Shown here piece by piece: positions 1-7,560 of a DNA stretch of 64,000 bases (its first letter is position 1; every line of letters begins with the position of its first letter). Location: the NCBI RefSeq assembly GCF_003287405.1, contig NZ_PRLD01000001.1, forward strand, positions 62,001 through 126,000. The letters run 5' to 3'. This DNA is from Faecalibacterium prausnitzii (lineage in GTDB: Bacteria; Bacillota; Clostridia; Oscillospirales; Ruminococcaceae). The notes beneath the pieces are model-generated. The model had not been told where the DNA came from. It worked only from the letters and a program-made list of their open reading frames with translations, and did no database searches. The translations under genes were made by a program, and so were the position numbers.

Positions 1-79
1 AGCGCCGCTCTGCTTCACAGAAGCATCGCAGCACTTCCTCGTCCACAGGGGTATTGGCAGAATAATCCAGATAAAACAT
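1..79 (-). CDS. Cysteine desulfurase / class V aminotransferase, N-terminal fragment
   Basis: Only the first 26 codons lie in the window; the rest runs off the left edge. The peptide begins MFYLDYSANTPVDEEVL, the typical start of NifS/IscS-type cysteine desulfurases (LDxxAxTP), PLP enzymes that release sulfur from cysteine for Fe-S cluster or thiolation pathways. A good Shine-Dalgarno (AGGAGG at 84-89, minus strand) sits just upstream of the ATG at 77-79, which fixes the start. The catalytic lysine and cysteine are outside the window, so the exact subfamily cannot be told. Confidence 0.75.
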   Translation of the reverse strand, partial: MFYLDYSANTPVDEEVLRCFCEAERR

Positions 80-462
80 AGAACCTCCTGCAATATCAAC
101 ACATCAGTATGATAGGAAATAAGAACAGGCTCTATTATAGGCGATTCTGCCGCAAAGCGCAACCCCCGCAGCTTACGGCGCGGCGCAACAGGCAAGAAAA
201 AGCTGTCAACACCTTGCTGGAAAGCCCAAAATCTGCTATACTTATCAAAAAGGCTGCGGCGTTGCTGCTGCCTTGCCGGAGCGGTTCCGGTTGTTGGAAG
301 GAACACAAAAAGAAGGGGAGGAGCACAATGTTCAAGCGTGAGCGACTGCATAGCGGCTTCTTTCTCCTTTTTGTGTGGAGGTCTTGTTCCTGAAATTCAG
401 AGGCACTGCTGTTTCAACGGCAATGCCTCTTTTTTTGGGAATAACAGTACAGGAGGTTTTCT
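80..462 (+). promoter_or_regulatory. uraA promoter and long leader with attenuator-like hairpins
   Basis: No convincing gene here. A sigma-A promoter is visible: TTGCTG (214-219), 17 bp spacer, TATACT (237-242). Transcription from about 249 gives a leader of about 210 nt before uraA. Within it, CACAAAAAG near 303 can pair with CTTTTTGTG near 368-376. A second hairpin (AGAGGCA at 399-405 with TGCCTCT at 424-430) runs straight into seven or more T residues, an intrinsic terminator only about 27 nt before the uraA ATG. This is the layout of a transcription attenuator. I do not see a clear PyrR-binding loop or a purine riboswitch core, so the effector is unknown. Confidence 0.6.
399..436 (+). terminator. 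Leader terminator (attenuator) before uraA
   Basis: Seven base pairs AGAGGCA/TGCCTCT with a further TGC/GCA pairing inside, followed by an uninterrupted T tract. It lies between the promoter and the gene it would switch off, not after a gene. Confidence 0.65.
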
Positions 463-1824
463 ATGAGCGAAAAGATCGATTACTCCAAAGGCGTATACGA
501 CGCCAAAAAGCTGGGCACAGGCCGGATGTTCATTCTGGGTGTGCAGCACATGTTTGCCATGTTCGGCGCAACGGTTCTGGTGCCGCTGCTCACCGGCCTG
601 AGCGTTTCCACCACTTTGCTGTGTGCCGGTCTGGGCACCCTGCTGTTCCACCTTATCACCAAAAAGAAGGTCCCGGCATTCCTCGGCTCATCCTTTGCGT
701 ATCTGGGCGGCTTTTCCATCGTGGCTCCCATGCTGGCTGATGCTGACGGCAACCTGACCGTTGCCAACACCAAGATGCTGCCCTATGCCTGCGCTGCCAT
801 TGCATTCTCGGGTCTGGTCTATCTGGTGGCCAGCCTGCTGATCTCCACCTTTGGCATCCGCCGCATCATGAAGTTCTTCCCGCCGGTGGTCACTGGCCCC
901 ATCATCATCTCCATCGGCCTGATCCTTGCACCCTCTGCCGTCACCAACTGCCAGTCCAACTGGCTGCTGGCTTTCGTGGCACTGGGCACTGTCATCGTGT
1001 GCAACATCTGGGGCAAGGGCATGGTCAAGATCCTGCCCATCCTCATCGGCGTGCTGGTCTCCTACGCGGTGGCACTGGTCACCGGCGCAGTGGACTTCCA
1101 GAAGATCTCCGAAGCCGCTTGGCTGGGCATCCCCCTGCACAAGGAGGCTATGGGTCTGTTCGCCATTGACGGCAGCCCGGAGTTCATCAGTGCGCTGTTC
1201 ACCATCATCCCCATCGCACTGGCTACCATGATGGAACACGTTGGCGATATTGCCGCCATCAGCGCCACCGTCGGCCACAACTATATCAATGACCCCGGCC
1301 TGAACCGCACCCTGATGGGCGATGGTCTGGCCACTACCATGGCTGGTCTGCTGGGCGGCCCCGCCAACACCACCTACGGCGAGAACACCGGCGTGCTGGC
1401 ACTGAGCAAGATCTACGACCCGCTGGTCATCCGTATTGCCGCTGTGCTGGCCATCATCCTGAGCTTCAGCCCCAAGTTTGAGGCTGTCATCAACACCATC
1501 CCCACCGGCATCATCGGCGGTATCAGCTTTGTGCTGTACGGCATGATCTCTGCCATCGGTGTGCGCAACGTGGTGGAGAACCGCGTGGACTTCACCAACA
1601 GCCGCAACCTGATCGTTGCCGCCGTCATTCTGGTGTGTGCACTGGGCTTCAACTCTGTGGGCGGCGTTGGCTTTACCGTTGGCAGCGTTACTATCAACCT
1701 GTCCGGTCTGGCTGTGGCTGCGATTGCAGGCATCCTGCTCAACGCCATCCTGCCCGGTAACGACTACGAGTTTGACGCTACCGCCGGCTCCGATGCTGCT
1801 ACCAGCGGCAACCTGCAGGTCTGA
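463..1824 (+). CDS. uraA: Uracil/xanthine permease (NCS2 family)
   Basis: A 453-residue integral membrane nucleobase:cation symporter of the NCS2 family, which brings uracil or xanthine into the cell. Family motifs are clear: QHMFAMFG at about 29-35, the GSSFAY loop at 75-80, and the two conserved acidic sites, Glu258 in MMEHVGD and Glu307 in YGENTG, equivalent to the substrate and proton residues of E. coli UraA. Length and about 14 hydrophobic segments are as expected. The start follows AGGAGG at 451-456. It is monocistronic and preceded by a terminator-bearing leader, so expression probably depends on nucleotide supply. Uracil versus xanthine preference cannot be decided from sequence alone. 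Confidence 0.92.
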   Translation: MSEKIDYSKGVYDAKKLGTGRMFILGVQHMFAMFGATVLVPLLTGLSVSTTLLCAGLGTLLFHLITKKKVPAFLGSSFAYLGGFSIVAPMLADADGNLTVANTKMLPYACAAIAFSGLVYLVASLLISTFGIRRIMKFFPPVVTGPIIISIGLILAPSAVTNCQSNWLLAFVALGTVIVCNIWGKGMVKILPILIGVLVSYAVALVTGAVDFQKISEAAWLGIPLHKEAMGLFAIDGSPEFISALFTIIPIALATMMEHVGDIAAISATVGHNYINDPGLNRTLMGDGLATTMAGLLGGPANTTYGENTGVLALSKIYDPLVIRIAAVLAIILSFSPKFEAVINTIPTGIIGGISFVLYGMISAIGVRNVVENRVDFTNSRNLIVAAVILVCALGFNSVGGVGFTVGSVTINLSGLAVAAIAGILLNAILPGNDYEFDATAGSDAATSGNLQV

Positions 1825-1885
1825 TTCCGGTAATTCACCCAGTTTTCTGCAGTGGAATTTGGACATTCTGCCAGATTTTAATAAG

Positions 1886-1938
1886 TAGGAATAATTCTTA
1901 AAAATATACTTGACTAACTAGGAATTATTCGCTATAAT
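1886..1938 (+). promoter_or_regulatory. Rubrerythrin promoter with two PerR/Fur-like boxes
   Basis: Consensus promoter TTGACT (1910-1915), 17 bp, TATAAT (1933-1938). Two 15-bp 7-1-7 elements start with the same half-site TAGGAAT: 1886-1900 (right half ATTCTTA, 6 of 7 complementary) and 1919-1933 (right half ATTCGCT, weaker). The second lies between -35 and -10; the two are 33 bp apart, about three helical turns. PerR and Fur boxes have this 7-1-7 form and PerR controls rubrerythrins in clostridia; the assignment here is inference. Confidence 0.65.
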
Positions 1939-2086
1939 AGAGCCATGGAAAGGGAAGTGCACAAAGCACAAAGCTCCTTCCGTGGCTCTTTCTATACCCG
2001 GCAGCGCAGCTGCCCCGCATAGAAGCAACAGGCGGGTGGTTTCCGTCCTGTGTTATTTTTAACAGATCGAATGGAGGTAAATTCTT

Positions 2087-2638
2087 ATGAAGAAATACGT
2101 TTGCACCGTTTGTGGTTATATCGCTGAGGGTGAGATCCCCGCTCAGTGCCCCGTTTGCAAGGCTCCCGCTTCCGCTTTTGTGGAGAAGACCGGCAACACC
2201 TATGTTACCGAGCACGTTGTTGGCATCGGCAAGGCAGAGGGCGTGCCGCAGGAGATCGTTGATGGTCTGCGCGCTAACTTCGAGGGCGAGTGCAGCGAGG
2301 TCGGTATGTATCTGGCTATGGCTCGCGTGGCAGAGCGTGAGGGCTACCCCGAGATCGCCGAGGCCTACAAGCGCTATGCTTACGAGGAAGCTGACCACGC
2401 ATCCCGCTTTGCAGAGCTGCTGGGCGAGGTCGTGACCGACAGCACCAAGAAGAACCTGATGATGCGTGCCGAGGCCGAGTGCGGTGCCTGCGCCGGCAAG
2501 ATGGATCTGGCCAAGAAGGCTAAGGCGCTGAATCTGGATGCCATCCACGACACCGTCCACGAGATGGCAAAGGATGAAGCCCGTCACGGCCGCGGCTTCG
2601 AGGGCCTGCTGAAGCGCTACTTCAACACCGAAGTCTGA
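2087..2638 (+). CDS. Reverse rubrerythrin (N-terminal rubredoxin, C-terminal ferritin-like)
   Basis: A 183-residue cytoplasmic peroxide-scavenging protein of anaerobes. The rubredoxin-type iron site comes first (Cys6, Cys9, Cys21, Cys24), followed by a four-helix di-iron domain with EEADH (100-104) and DEARH (163-167) ligand motifs. This is the reverse domain order compared with classical rubrerythrin; clostridial reverse rubrerythrins reduce hydrogen peroxide and oxygen with NADH through rubredoxin and a reductase. The start follows a strong GGAGG. It is monocistronic, with its own promoter and terminator. The PerR-like boxes upstream suggest induction by peroxide. Confidence 0.93.
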   Translation: MKKYVCTVCGYIAEGEIPAQCPVCKAPASAFVEKTGNTYVTEHVVGIGKAEGVPQEIVDGLRANFEGECSEVGMYLAMARVAEREGYPEIAEAYKRYAYEEADHASRFAELLGEVVTDSTKKNLMMRAEAECGACAGKMDLAKKAKALNLDAIHDTVHEMAKDEARHGRGFEGLLKRYFNTEV

Positions 2639-2663
2639 TAAGGGTTCCCCAGTTATCTATGCT

Positions 2664-2702
2664 GCCCGCTGCAAGGACATTCTGCCCTGCAGCGGGCTTT
2701 TT
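2664..2702 (+). terminator. Rubrerythrin terminator
   Basis: Perfect 10-bp inverted repeat GCCCGCTGCA (2664-2673) / TGCAGCGGGC (2688-2697) followed by TTTTT. Confidence 0.9.
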
Positions 2703-2739
2703 GCGTTTCAATCGTGGTGACGACTTCTTTCGTAAAAAT

Positions 2740-2775
2740 GGAGCACCGGAGCGTCCGCAGGCGCTCCGGTGCTCC
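2740..2775. repeat. Perfect 14-bp inverted repeat in the rbr-copA gap
   Basis: GGAGCACCGGAGCG (2740-2753) and its exact complement (2762-2775) around an 8-nt loop. On the minus strand it is followed by CATTTTTACG, so it may be a second, back-up terminator for copA transcripts; on the plus strand there is no T tract. Confidence 0.6.
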
Positions 2776-2842
2776 GAAACAAAATGGGATCTTAAAGATA
2801 CGCAAAGCGAACGCGGCGTACATTCAAAATCGTCCTACTTAC

Positions 2843-2882
2843 AAAAAAGGCAGCTGCGCAGAAATCCACGCAACTGCCTTTT
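2843..2882 (-). terminator. copA terminator
   Basis: Stem AAAAGGCAG (2845-2853) / CTGCCTTTT (2874-2882) with an inner TGCG/CGCA pairing; on the minus strand the stem is followed by a T tract. It starts about 20 nt beyond the copA stop codon. Confidence 0.85.
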
Positions 2883-2902
2883 GCCTTTGCAAGGGCTGTA
2901 CG

Positions 2903-3112
2903 TTACTGAATGCCGGTAACAGGATAATCCTGTGCTTCCACGGCCTTCTTCAGCACCTCATCCTCTACTTCGGCGTTCAGGGTAACGATAGCAGTACCGG
3001 CTTCGTGGCTGACAACAGCCTTGTCCACCTGCGGCAGAGCCTCCAGCGCTTTCTTGACGCGGGCTTCACAGTGGGGGCACATCATGCCTTCTACGGTCAG
3101 GGTCTTTTTCAT
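2903..3112 (-). CDS. Possible internally initiated CopZ-like copper chaperone within copA
   Basis: The last 69 codons of copA, in the same frame, begin with ATG (3110-3112) preceded by AAGGAGGAG with an 8-nt gap, a better Shine-Dalgarno than many gene starts here. The product, [20 protein letters not shown] onward, is a complete CopZ-sized HMA protein with the MxCxxC copper site. The sequence shows only that the site exists. The inference is either a copA-copZ fusion that kept the old start, or a locus making both a long ATPase and a free chaperone. Confidence 0.5.
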   Translation of the reverse strand: MKKTLTVEGMMCPHCEARVKKALEALPQVDKAVVSHEAGTAIVTLNAEVEDEVLKKAVEAQDYPVTGIQ

Positions 3113-5467
3113 AGCGGTCTCCTCCTTTTGATTGGATGCAGTTGTATCTTCCTCCGCTGCGGGCTGCACAAGGGCAGCGGGCAGGGCAGGGACGTGTTTG
3201 GGCGGGTGGTCACGCTTTGCGCTGTGCAGGTCAAACAGGTTCAGCCGCAAGGCGTTGCTCACCACGCAGAAGCTGGAAAGGCTCATGGCGGCTGCGCCGA
3301 ACATGGGGTTCAGCGTCAGCCCCAAGGGAATGAACACACCGGCTGCCAGCGGGATACCGATGATGTTGTAGATAAACGCCCAGAATAGGTTTTCGTGGAT
3401 GTTGCGCAGGGAAGCGCGGCTCAGCCGAATGGCGGCGGGCACGTCCGAAAGCTTGGAGTTCATCAGCACTACGTCCGCAGCGTCAATGGCTACGTCCGTG
3501 CCTGCGCCGATGGCAATGCCGGTGTCGGCGCGGGTCAGGGCAGGGGCGTCGTTGATGCCGTCGCCTACCATGGCTACCTTGCCGTACTTTTGCAGCTGCC
3601 GGATAACAGCCTCTTTGCCCTCCGGCAGCACCCCGGCAATCACCTCGTCCACACCGGCCTGCCGGCCAATGGCTTCGGCGGTGCGCTGGTTGTCACCGGT
3701 CAGCATCACCACCCGGATGCCCATATTCCGCAGCTCCCGGATGGCCTGCGGGCTGTCCTCCTTGATGGTATCTGCAACCGCGATAACGCCCAGCAGACGG
3801 TGAGCGCCGCCAAAGAAGAGGGGAGTTTTACCCTGTGCAGCCAGCGCAGCAGCCTGCGTTTGCAGCGCAGCAGGGATAGCGACCTTTGCACCGATAAAGG
3901 CAGCATTGCCGCCAAAGATCTCCTTGCCTTCCAGCTTGGCGGTAAGGCCGTTGCCCGGCAGGGCGGTAAAATCGGTAACAGAGGGCAGCTCCAGCTGCTT
4001 TTCCTCCGCATAGGCCAGCACTGCCCGCGCCAGCGGGTGCTCGCTGCGGCCCTCCAGCGCGGCAGCCAGCGTGAGCAGCTCGGTTTCGGTCACGTCCGCA
4101 GCGGGCAGAAGGTCGGTGACAGTGGGCTCGCCGCAGGTGATAGTGCCGGTCTTGTCCAGCGCTACGATGCGGGTACGGCCAGCTTCTTCCAGCGCCGCAG
4201 CGGTCTTGAACAGGATGCCGTTCTTCGCACCAAGGCCGTTGCCCACCATAATAGCCACCGGCGTTGCCAGCCCCAGCGCACAGGGGCAGCTGATGACCAG
4301 CACCGAGATGCCCCGCGCCAGCGCGTAGCCCACATCCCGCCCCAGCAGCAGCCAGACAAGGGTGGTGACCACCGCAATGCTGATGACCGCAGGCACGAAA
4401 AAGCCGGATACGGTATCGGCGATCTTTGCAATGGGGGCTTTGGTGGCGGCGGCATCGCTGACCATGCGGATGATTTGCGCCAGTGTGGTGTCCTCGCCCA
4501 CGCGGGTGGCGCGGCACTGCAAATAGCCGGACTGGTTGGTGGTGGCGGCGCTTACCTTATCGCCCACGGCCTTGTCCACCGGGATGCTCTCGCCGGTCAG
4601 GGCACTCTCGTTCACGGCGCTGCTGCCCTCCAGCACAATACCGTCCACCGGGATGTTCTCGCCCGGGCGCACCACAAAGATGTCCTCCTTCTGCACCTGT
4701 TCAATGGGTACGGTCACCTCGGTACCGTCCCGCAGCAGGGTGGCAGTTTTGGGGGCAAGCTTCATCAGGCTCTTGAGCGCATCGGTGGTCTTACCCTTAG
4801 AGCGTGCTTCCAGCATCTTGCCCACGGTGATAAGGGTCAGGATCATGGCGGCAGACTCAAAATAGAACTCCATCATGTAGTGCATGACCAGTTCTTCGTT
4901 GCCGTGCAGCTGCGCATCGGTCATGGCAAACAGGGCGTAGGTGCTCCACACAAAGCTTGCCATCGAGCCCATGGCTACCAGTGTATCCATGTTGGGGGAG
5001 CGGTGCACCAGCCCTTTGAAGCCGTTGATGAAAAACTTCTGGTTGATCACCATCACGATGCCCGCCAGCAGCAACTGCACCAGCCCCATGGCAATGTGGT
5101 TGCCGTCAAACCAGCGGGGCAGCGGCCAGCCCCACATCATGTGCCCCATGGAAAAGTACATCAGCACCAGCAAAAAGCCCAGTGAGGCGATGAGCCGCCG
5201 TTTCAGCTTGGGCGTTTCGTGGTCAGCCAGCGCGTCCAGCTCTGCGCTGGTGCTGGCGGCTGCGGCAGCCTTTTTGGGGCTTGCACCGTAACCTGCCTGC
5301 TCCACGGCGCGGATAATGGCGGCATCCTCTGCGGTGCCCTCCACGCCCATGGAGTTTGTCAGCAGGCTTACCGAACAGCCGGTGACGCCCGGCACGCTCT
5401 TTACGGCCTTTTCTACCCGGGCAGAGCAGGCCGCGCAGCTCATGCCGGTAACGTTGAATTGTTCCAT
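2903..5467 (-). CDS. copA: Copper-translocating P1B-type ATPase with N- and C-terminal HMA domains
   Basis: An 854-residue membrane ATPase that exports Cu(I). In order: an N-terminal metal-binding domain (Cys11, Cys14), transmembrane helices, the actuator loop TGES (291-294), the copper-selective CPC motif (394-396) in a transmembrane helix, the phosphorylated Asp438 in DKTGT and the hinge GDGINDAP at about 635. Unusually, after the last membrane pair and a Pro/Ala-rich linker there is a second HMA domain (about 786-854; Cys797, Cys800). That segment begins at an internal ATG with its own ribosome-binding site (see the separate entry). The gene follows csoR after 38 nt and shares its promoter, forming a CsoR-controlled copper operon. 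It could move silver as well. Confidence 0.95.
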   Translation of the reverse strand: MEQFNVTGMSCAACSARVEKAVKSVPGVTGCSVSLLTNSMGVEGTAEDAAIIRAVEQAGYGASPKKAAAAASTSAELDALADHETPKLKRRLIASLGFLLVLMYFSMGHMMWGWPLPRWFDGNHIAMGLVQLLLAGIVMVINQKFFINGFKGLVHRSPNMDTLVAMGSMASFVWSTYALFAMTDAQLHGNEELVMHYMMEFYFESAAMILTLITVGKMLEARSKGKTTDALKSLMKLAPKTATLLRDGTEVTVPIEQVQKEDIFVVRPGENIPVDGIVLEGSSAVNESALTGESIPVDKAVGDKVSAATTNQSGYLQCRATRVGEDTTLAQIIRMVSDAAATKAPIAKIADTVSGFFVPAVISIAVVTTLVWLLLGRDVGYALARGISVLVISCPCALGLATPVAIMVGNGLGAKNGILFKTAAALEEAGRTRIVALDKTGTITCGEPTVTDLLPAADVTETELLTLAAALEGRSEHPLARAVLAYAEEKQLELPSVTDFTALPGNGLTAKLEGKEIFGGNAAFIGAKVAIPAALQTQAAALAAQGKTPLFFGGAHRLLGVIAVADTIKEDSPQAIRELRNMGIRVVMLTGDNQRTAEAIGRQAGVDEVIAGVLPEGKEAVIRQLQKYGKVAMVGDGINDAPALTRADTGIAIGAGTDVAIDAADVVLMNSKLSDVPAAIRLSRASLRNIHENLFWAFIYNIIGIPLAAGVFIPLGLTLNPMFGAAAMSLSSFCVVSNALRLNLFDLHSAKRDHPPKHVPALPAALVQPAAEEDTTASNQKEETAMKKTLTVEGMMCPHCEARVKKALEALPQVDKAVVSHEAGTAIVTLNAEVEDEVLKKAVEAQDYPVTGIQ

Positions 5468-5505
5468 TGTTGTTTCTCCTTTTGGTCAGTTTGCCCGGCG
5501 GGCGG

Positions 5506-5868
5506 TCATTTCATCAGCTTGGGCAGCAGCCGGAGCAGTTCTTCCAGCTTTTCGTCGCTGCCGGCACGCAGGTCGTCCGCCACGCAGCTGCCGATGTGCT
5601 GCGCCAGCAATTCCCGGGAAAAGCTGTTCAGCGCCGCATTGGCTGCGGCCACCTGTACCAGAATGTCCACGCAGTAGGCTTCCTTTTCCAGCATCCCGCG
5701 GATGCCGCGTACCTGCCCTTCAATGCGGTTCAGGCGGTTGAGCAGGGCCTTGTATTCCTCCGGGCTGCGCTCTTTGTGGCGGCAGCAGCAGGGGACAGCA
5801 GCATCTGCCGCAGCGTCCGCTTCCGGCGCATCATCGCAGCAGCAACAGTGCTTTTGGTTCTCTTCCAT
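5506..5868 (-). CDS. csoR: CsoR-family copper-sensing repressor
   Basis: A 120-residue all-helical metal-sensing repressor that releases its operator when it binds Cu(I). The ligand set is exactly spaced as in known CsoR proteins: Cys66, His91, Cys95 (gaps of 25 and 4). The N-terminal 30 residues carry extra clusters CCCC (8-11) and CCC (27-29), not usual in the family, which may bind or buffer copper. An in-frame ATG exists at 5929-5931, but it lies at the promoter -10 and upstream of the likely transcript start. The ATG at 5866-5868, preceded by GGGAG, is therefore the start. It is first in the operon with copA and probably autoregulated. Confidence 0.9.
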   Translation of the reverse strand: MEENQKHCCCCDDAPEADAAADAAVPCCCRHKERSPEEYKALLNRLNRIEGQVRGIRGMLEKEAYCVDILVQVAAANAALNSFSRELLAQHIGSCVADDLRAGSDEKLEELLRLLPKLMK

Positions 5869-5888
5869 CTCGGAATCGCTCCCTTCAT

Positions 5889-5950
5889 AAACCCCCAAGG
5901 GGTATATTTTCTTGCAACAGCAGTATAGCACACAATATCCGACAATTCAA
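5889..5950 (-). promoter_or_regulatory. csoR-copA promoter and CsoR-type operator
   Basis: On the minus strand: TTGAAT (5945-5950), 17 bp, TATACT (5922-5927). Just downstream of the expected start, 5889-5906 reads ATATACCCCTTGGGGGTTT, a GC-core palindrome in an AT frame matching the ATACCCC-GGGGTAT style of CsoR operators. Binding there would block elongation or open-complex formation. Confidence 0.75.
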
Positions 5951-5987
5951 GTAGGGAATGAAATTTAAATAATGCAGCAGACAAAAA

Positions 5988-6020
5988 TGGTTCAGAAACG
6001 CCGCAGGTGTTTCTGAACCA
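5988..6020. repeat. Perfect 12-bp inverted repeat
   Basis: TGGTTCAGAAAC (5988-5999) and its exact complement (6009-6020), flanked on both sides by AAATTTAAA-type sequence. It may be a second terminator between the esterase-like gene and the csoR promoter; the flanks are too symmetrical to say more. Confidence 0.5.
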
Positions 6021-6050
6021 TAAATTTAAAAGTAAAATTCCGCTGCACAT

Positions 6051-6087
6051 AAGAAAACGAGGGAAGCCCCGCAGGCTTTCCCTCGTT
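6051..6087 (-). terminator. Terminator of the esterase-like gene
   Basis: AACGAGGGAA (6056-6065) pairs with TTCCCTCGTT (6078-6087); on the minus strand a TTTTCTT tract follows. It begins 8 nt after the stop codon. Confidence 0.85.
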
Positions 6088-6094
6088 AAAATTC

Positions 6095-6853
6095 TTACTT
6101 TACTTCCAGAATGCGCGGTGCAAACAAGCTCCACATCTTGCCCCACCAGTACCAGTCGTGGGAAACGTCACCGCCCCAGATTTCCAGATGTGCGGGCATT
6201 CCCTGATCCTTCAGCAGGTCGGCCAGTGCCTGCGTATCGTCCAGTGCGTCGCCCTCGTAGGCGCCCTGACCGGCGCAGAGGATCAGGCGGTTTTCTTCTG
6301 CCTTGGCCAGCGCAGGCTTGTTGGCAATGCCGTTCTCCTGCAGATAGGCAAGGGGAGAGCAGCGCAGCACCATGTCGTCGCTGTCGGTGCCCCAGAAGCG
6401 GGTCAGGTCGTAGATGCCGCCCATGCCCACAGCACCTGCAAACAGGGTGGGACGGCGCAGACGGCAGTGGACGGCGTGGTAAGCGCCCAAGTCCACACCG
6501 GCAGTCCAGATCCGGGTGCCCTTTTTGGCGTTGTTCAGGGTCAGAATGCGGGGAGCCAGCTCTGCGGTCAGGTAGACGAAATACTTTTCCTGCAGCTCGG
6601 CGCGGCGGCGCTGGGGCAGATCACCATTCAAAAGACCCTCGCCGTCCACGGCATCCGCGCAGAACAGCTGCACCTTGCCCTCGTTCAGCAGCTGGGCAAT
6701 GGCATCGGGCATCCCGTTGTTCTCCCAGTCGTAAAAACGGCCGCCGCGGGCGGGCAGTGCCAGCACCGGCACACCGGCATGGCCGTACACCTTAAACTCC
6801 ATCTCACGGCCAAGAACCGTGCTCCACTCTTTGTAATAGGTACCCTGGATCAT
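6095..6853 (-). CDS. Esterase-like alpha/beta hydrolase lacking the usual serine nucleophile
   Basis: A 252-residue cytosolic protein resembling the putative esterase family (esterase D / enterochelin esterase-like). The fold markers are visible: an N-terminal beta sheet region, the nucleophile elbow GVDLGAYHA (119-127), and a C-terminal DVSHDWYWW segment that would give the catalytic histidine. In relatives the elbow reads GxSxG; here the serine position is Asp121. It may be catalytically inactive, or an aspartate-nucleophile hydrolase as in dehalogenases and epoxide hydrolases. Start ATG has a weak ribosome site (AGGAGTGC). Substrate unknown. It is alone between two terminators. Confidence 0.7.
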   Translation of the reverse strand: MIQGTYYKEWSTVLGREMEFKVYGHAGVPVLALPARGGRFYDWENNGMPDAIAQLLNEGKVQLFCADAVDGEGLLNGDLPQRRRAELQEKYFVYLTAELAPRILTLNNAKKGTRIWTAGVDLGAYHAVHCRLRRPTLFAGAVGMGGIYDLTRFWGTDSDDMVLRCSPLAYLQENGIANKPALAKAEENRLILCAGQGAYEGDALDDTQALADLLKDQGMPAHLEIWGGDVSHDWYWWGKMWSLFAPRILEVK

Positions 6854-6932
6854 AAATCAAGCACTCCTTATTTTATCATTCACCGGCCCGGGCACAGTCG
6901 CTGCGCACCGGTGCCGGATTTGGAAGCTATAA

Positions 6933-7109
6933 TCAGACAAACTGGTTGCGCTGCGGGTCGTAATCGTAGCCCACAGCGTGCAGCTTTGCGCACAGACCGG
7001 CCTTGTCGGCCTCCAGATCCTCGCACAGCGCATCGAGATCTTTATACTGATCCCGCAGTTTCAGGTTCACCACGCTCAGCAGCATGATGGGATCAACAGG
7101 CAAAGACAT
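6933..7109 (-). CDS. DUF4250 small protein
   Basis: A 58-residue soluble protein beginning MSLPVDPIMLLSVVNLKLRD, the hallmark of DUF4250, a short family common in Firmicutes. An upstream in-frame start would read through the rpmB terminator, and only the ATG at 7107-7109 has a Shine-Dalgarno (AAGGAG), so the short form is preferred. No function is known. It lies directly downstream of the rpmB terminator, so it depends on readthrough or a promoter I could not see. Confidence 0.75.
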   Translation of the reverse strand: MSLPVDPIMLLSVVNLKLRDQYKDLDALCEDLEADKAGLCAKLHAVGYDYDPQRNQFV

Positions 7110-7133
7110 TTTATTCCACTCCTTGCGGCAAAT

Positions 7134-7165
7134 AAAAAAGCCGGCCACTCGACAAAGTGACCGGC
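7134..7165 (-). terminator. rpmB terminator
   Basis: Stem GCCGGCCACT (7140-7149) / AGTGACCGGC (7156-7165), 9 Watson-Crick pairs plus one G-T, followed on the minus strand by TTTTTTA. Confidence 0.9.
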
Positions 7166-7178
7166 CACATACACCAAA

Positions 7179-7367
7179 TTAGACAGCGCGGGTAACTTTG
7201 CCAGCGCGCAGGCAACGGGAGCATGCGTAGACATACTTGGGAGAGCCCTCCACGACCGCCTTGACACGACGGACATTCGGCTTCCAGGTACGGTTGGAAC
7301 GGCGATGAGAGTGAGAGACCTTGATACCAAAGGTAACACCCTTGCCGCAGCATTCACACTTAGCCAT
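7179..7367 (-). CDS. rpmB: Large ribosomal subunit protein bL28
   Basis: A 62-residue ribosomal protein, MAKCECCGKGVTFG onward, with two CxxC pairs (Cys4/Cys7 and CSRC near the C-terminus): the zinc-binding form of L28. Start taken at the ATG at 7365-7367 after AGGAGGTGC. It has its own promoter and terminator. In Bacillus, rpmB lies next to spoVM; here the two are about 45 kb apart. Confidence 0.95.
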   Translation of the reverse strand: MAKCECCGKGVTFGIKVSHSHRRSNRTWKPNVRRVKAVVEGSPKYVYACSRCLRAGKVTRAV

Positions 7368-7419
7368 GGTAATTGCACCTCCTACAGTGAAGTATGGAAT
7401 CAAAATAATCAGCTTGACT

Positions 7420-7448
7420 ATTTTACCAGAGATGCAGAGAAAAAGCAA
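7420..7448 (-). promoter_or_regulatory. rpmB promoter
   Basis: Minus strand TTGCTT (7443-7448), 17 bp, TAAAAT (7420-7425). Confidence 0.7.
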
Positions 7449-7498
7449 GCCTTTTTTTAAATTTCCTGCAGCTTTTTGTATTCCCGGCGCAGTGGGGC

Positions 7499-7527
7499 TT
7501 GTGCAGGGCGCAAAAAAATAGTATTAT
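7499..7527 (+). promoter_or_regulatory. Promoter of the S2P-scpAB operon
   Basis: TTGTGC (7499-7504), 17 bp, TATTAT (7522-7527), about 30 nt before the ATG of the site-2 protease. Confidence 0.55.
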
Positions 7528-7560
7528 AAAGGAAGAAATTCATTTTGACAGGAGATTTAC

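Noticed and set aside
109-393. 94-codon open frame in the uraA leader
   Set aside because: Starts upstream of the promoter and crosses it; low-quality composition and no ribosome site.
688-1866. Long open frame antisense to uraA (392 codons)
   Set aside because: His/Asp/Gly-rich translation with no domain, lying exactly opposite the permease; an effect of GC-rich third positions.
1939-1989. Stem AGAGCCA/TGGCTCT as a riboswitch or stabilising hairpin of rubrerythrin
   Set aside because: Its left arm starts upstream of the likely transcript start, so it cannot fully form in RNA.
3395-5185. 596-codon open frame antisense to copA
   Set aside because: Shadow of the ATPase gene; no start signal or domain.
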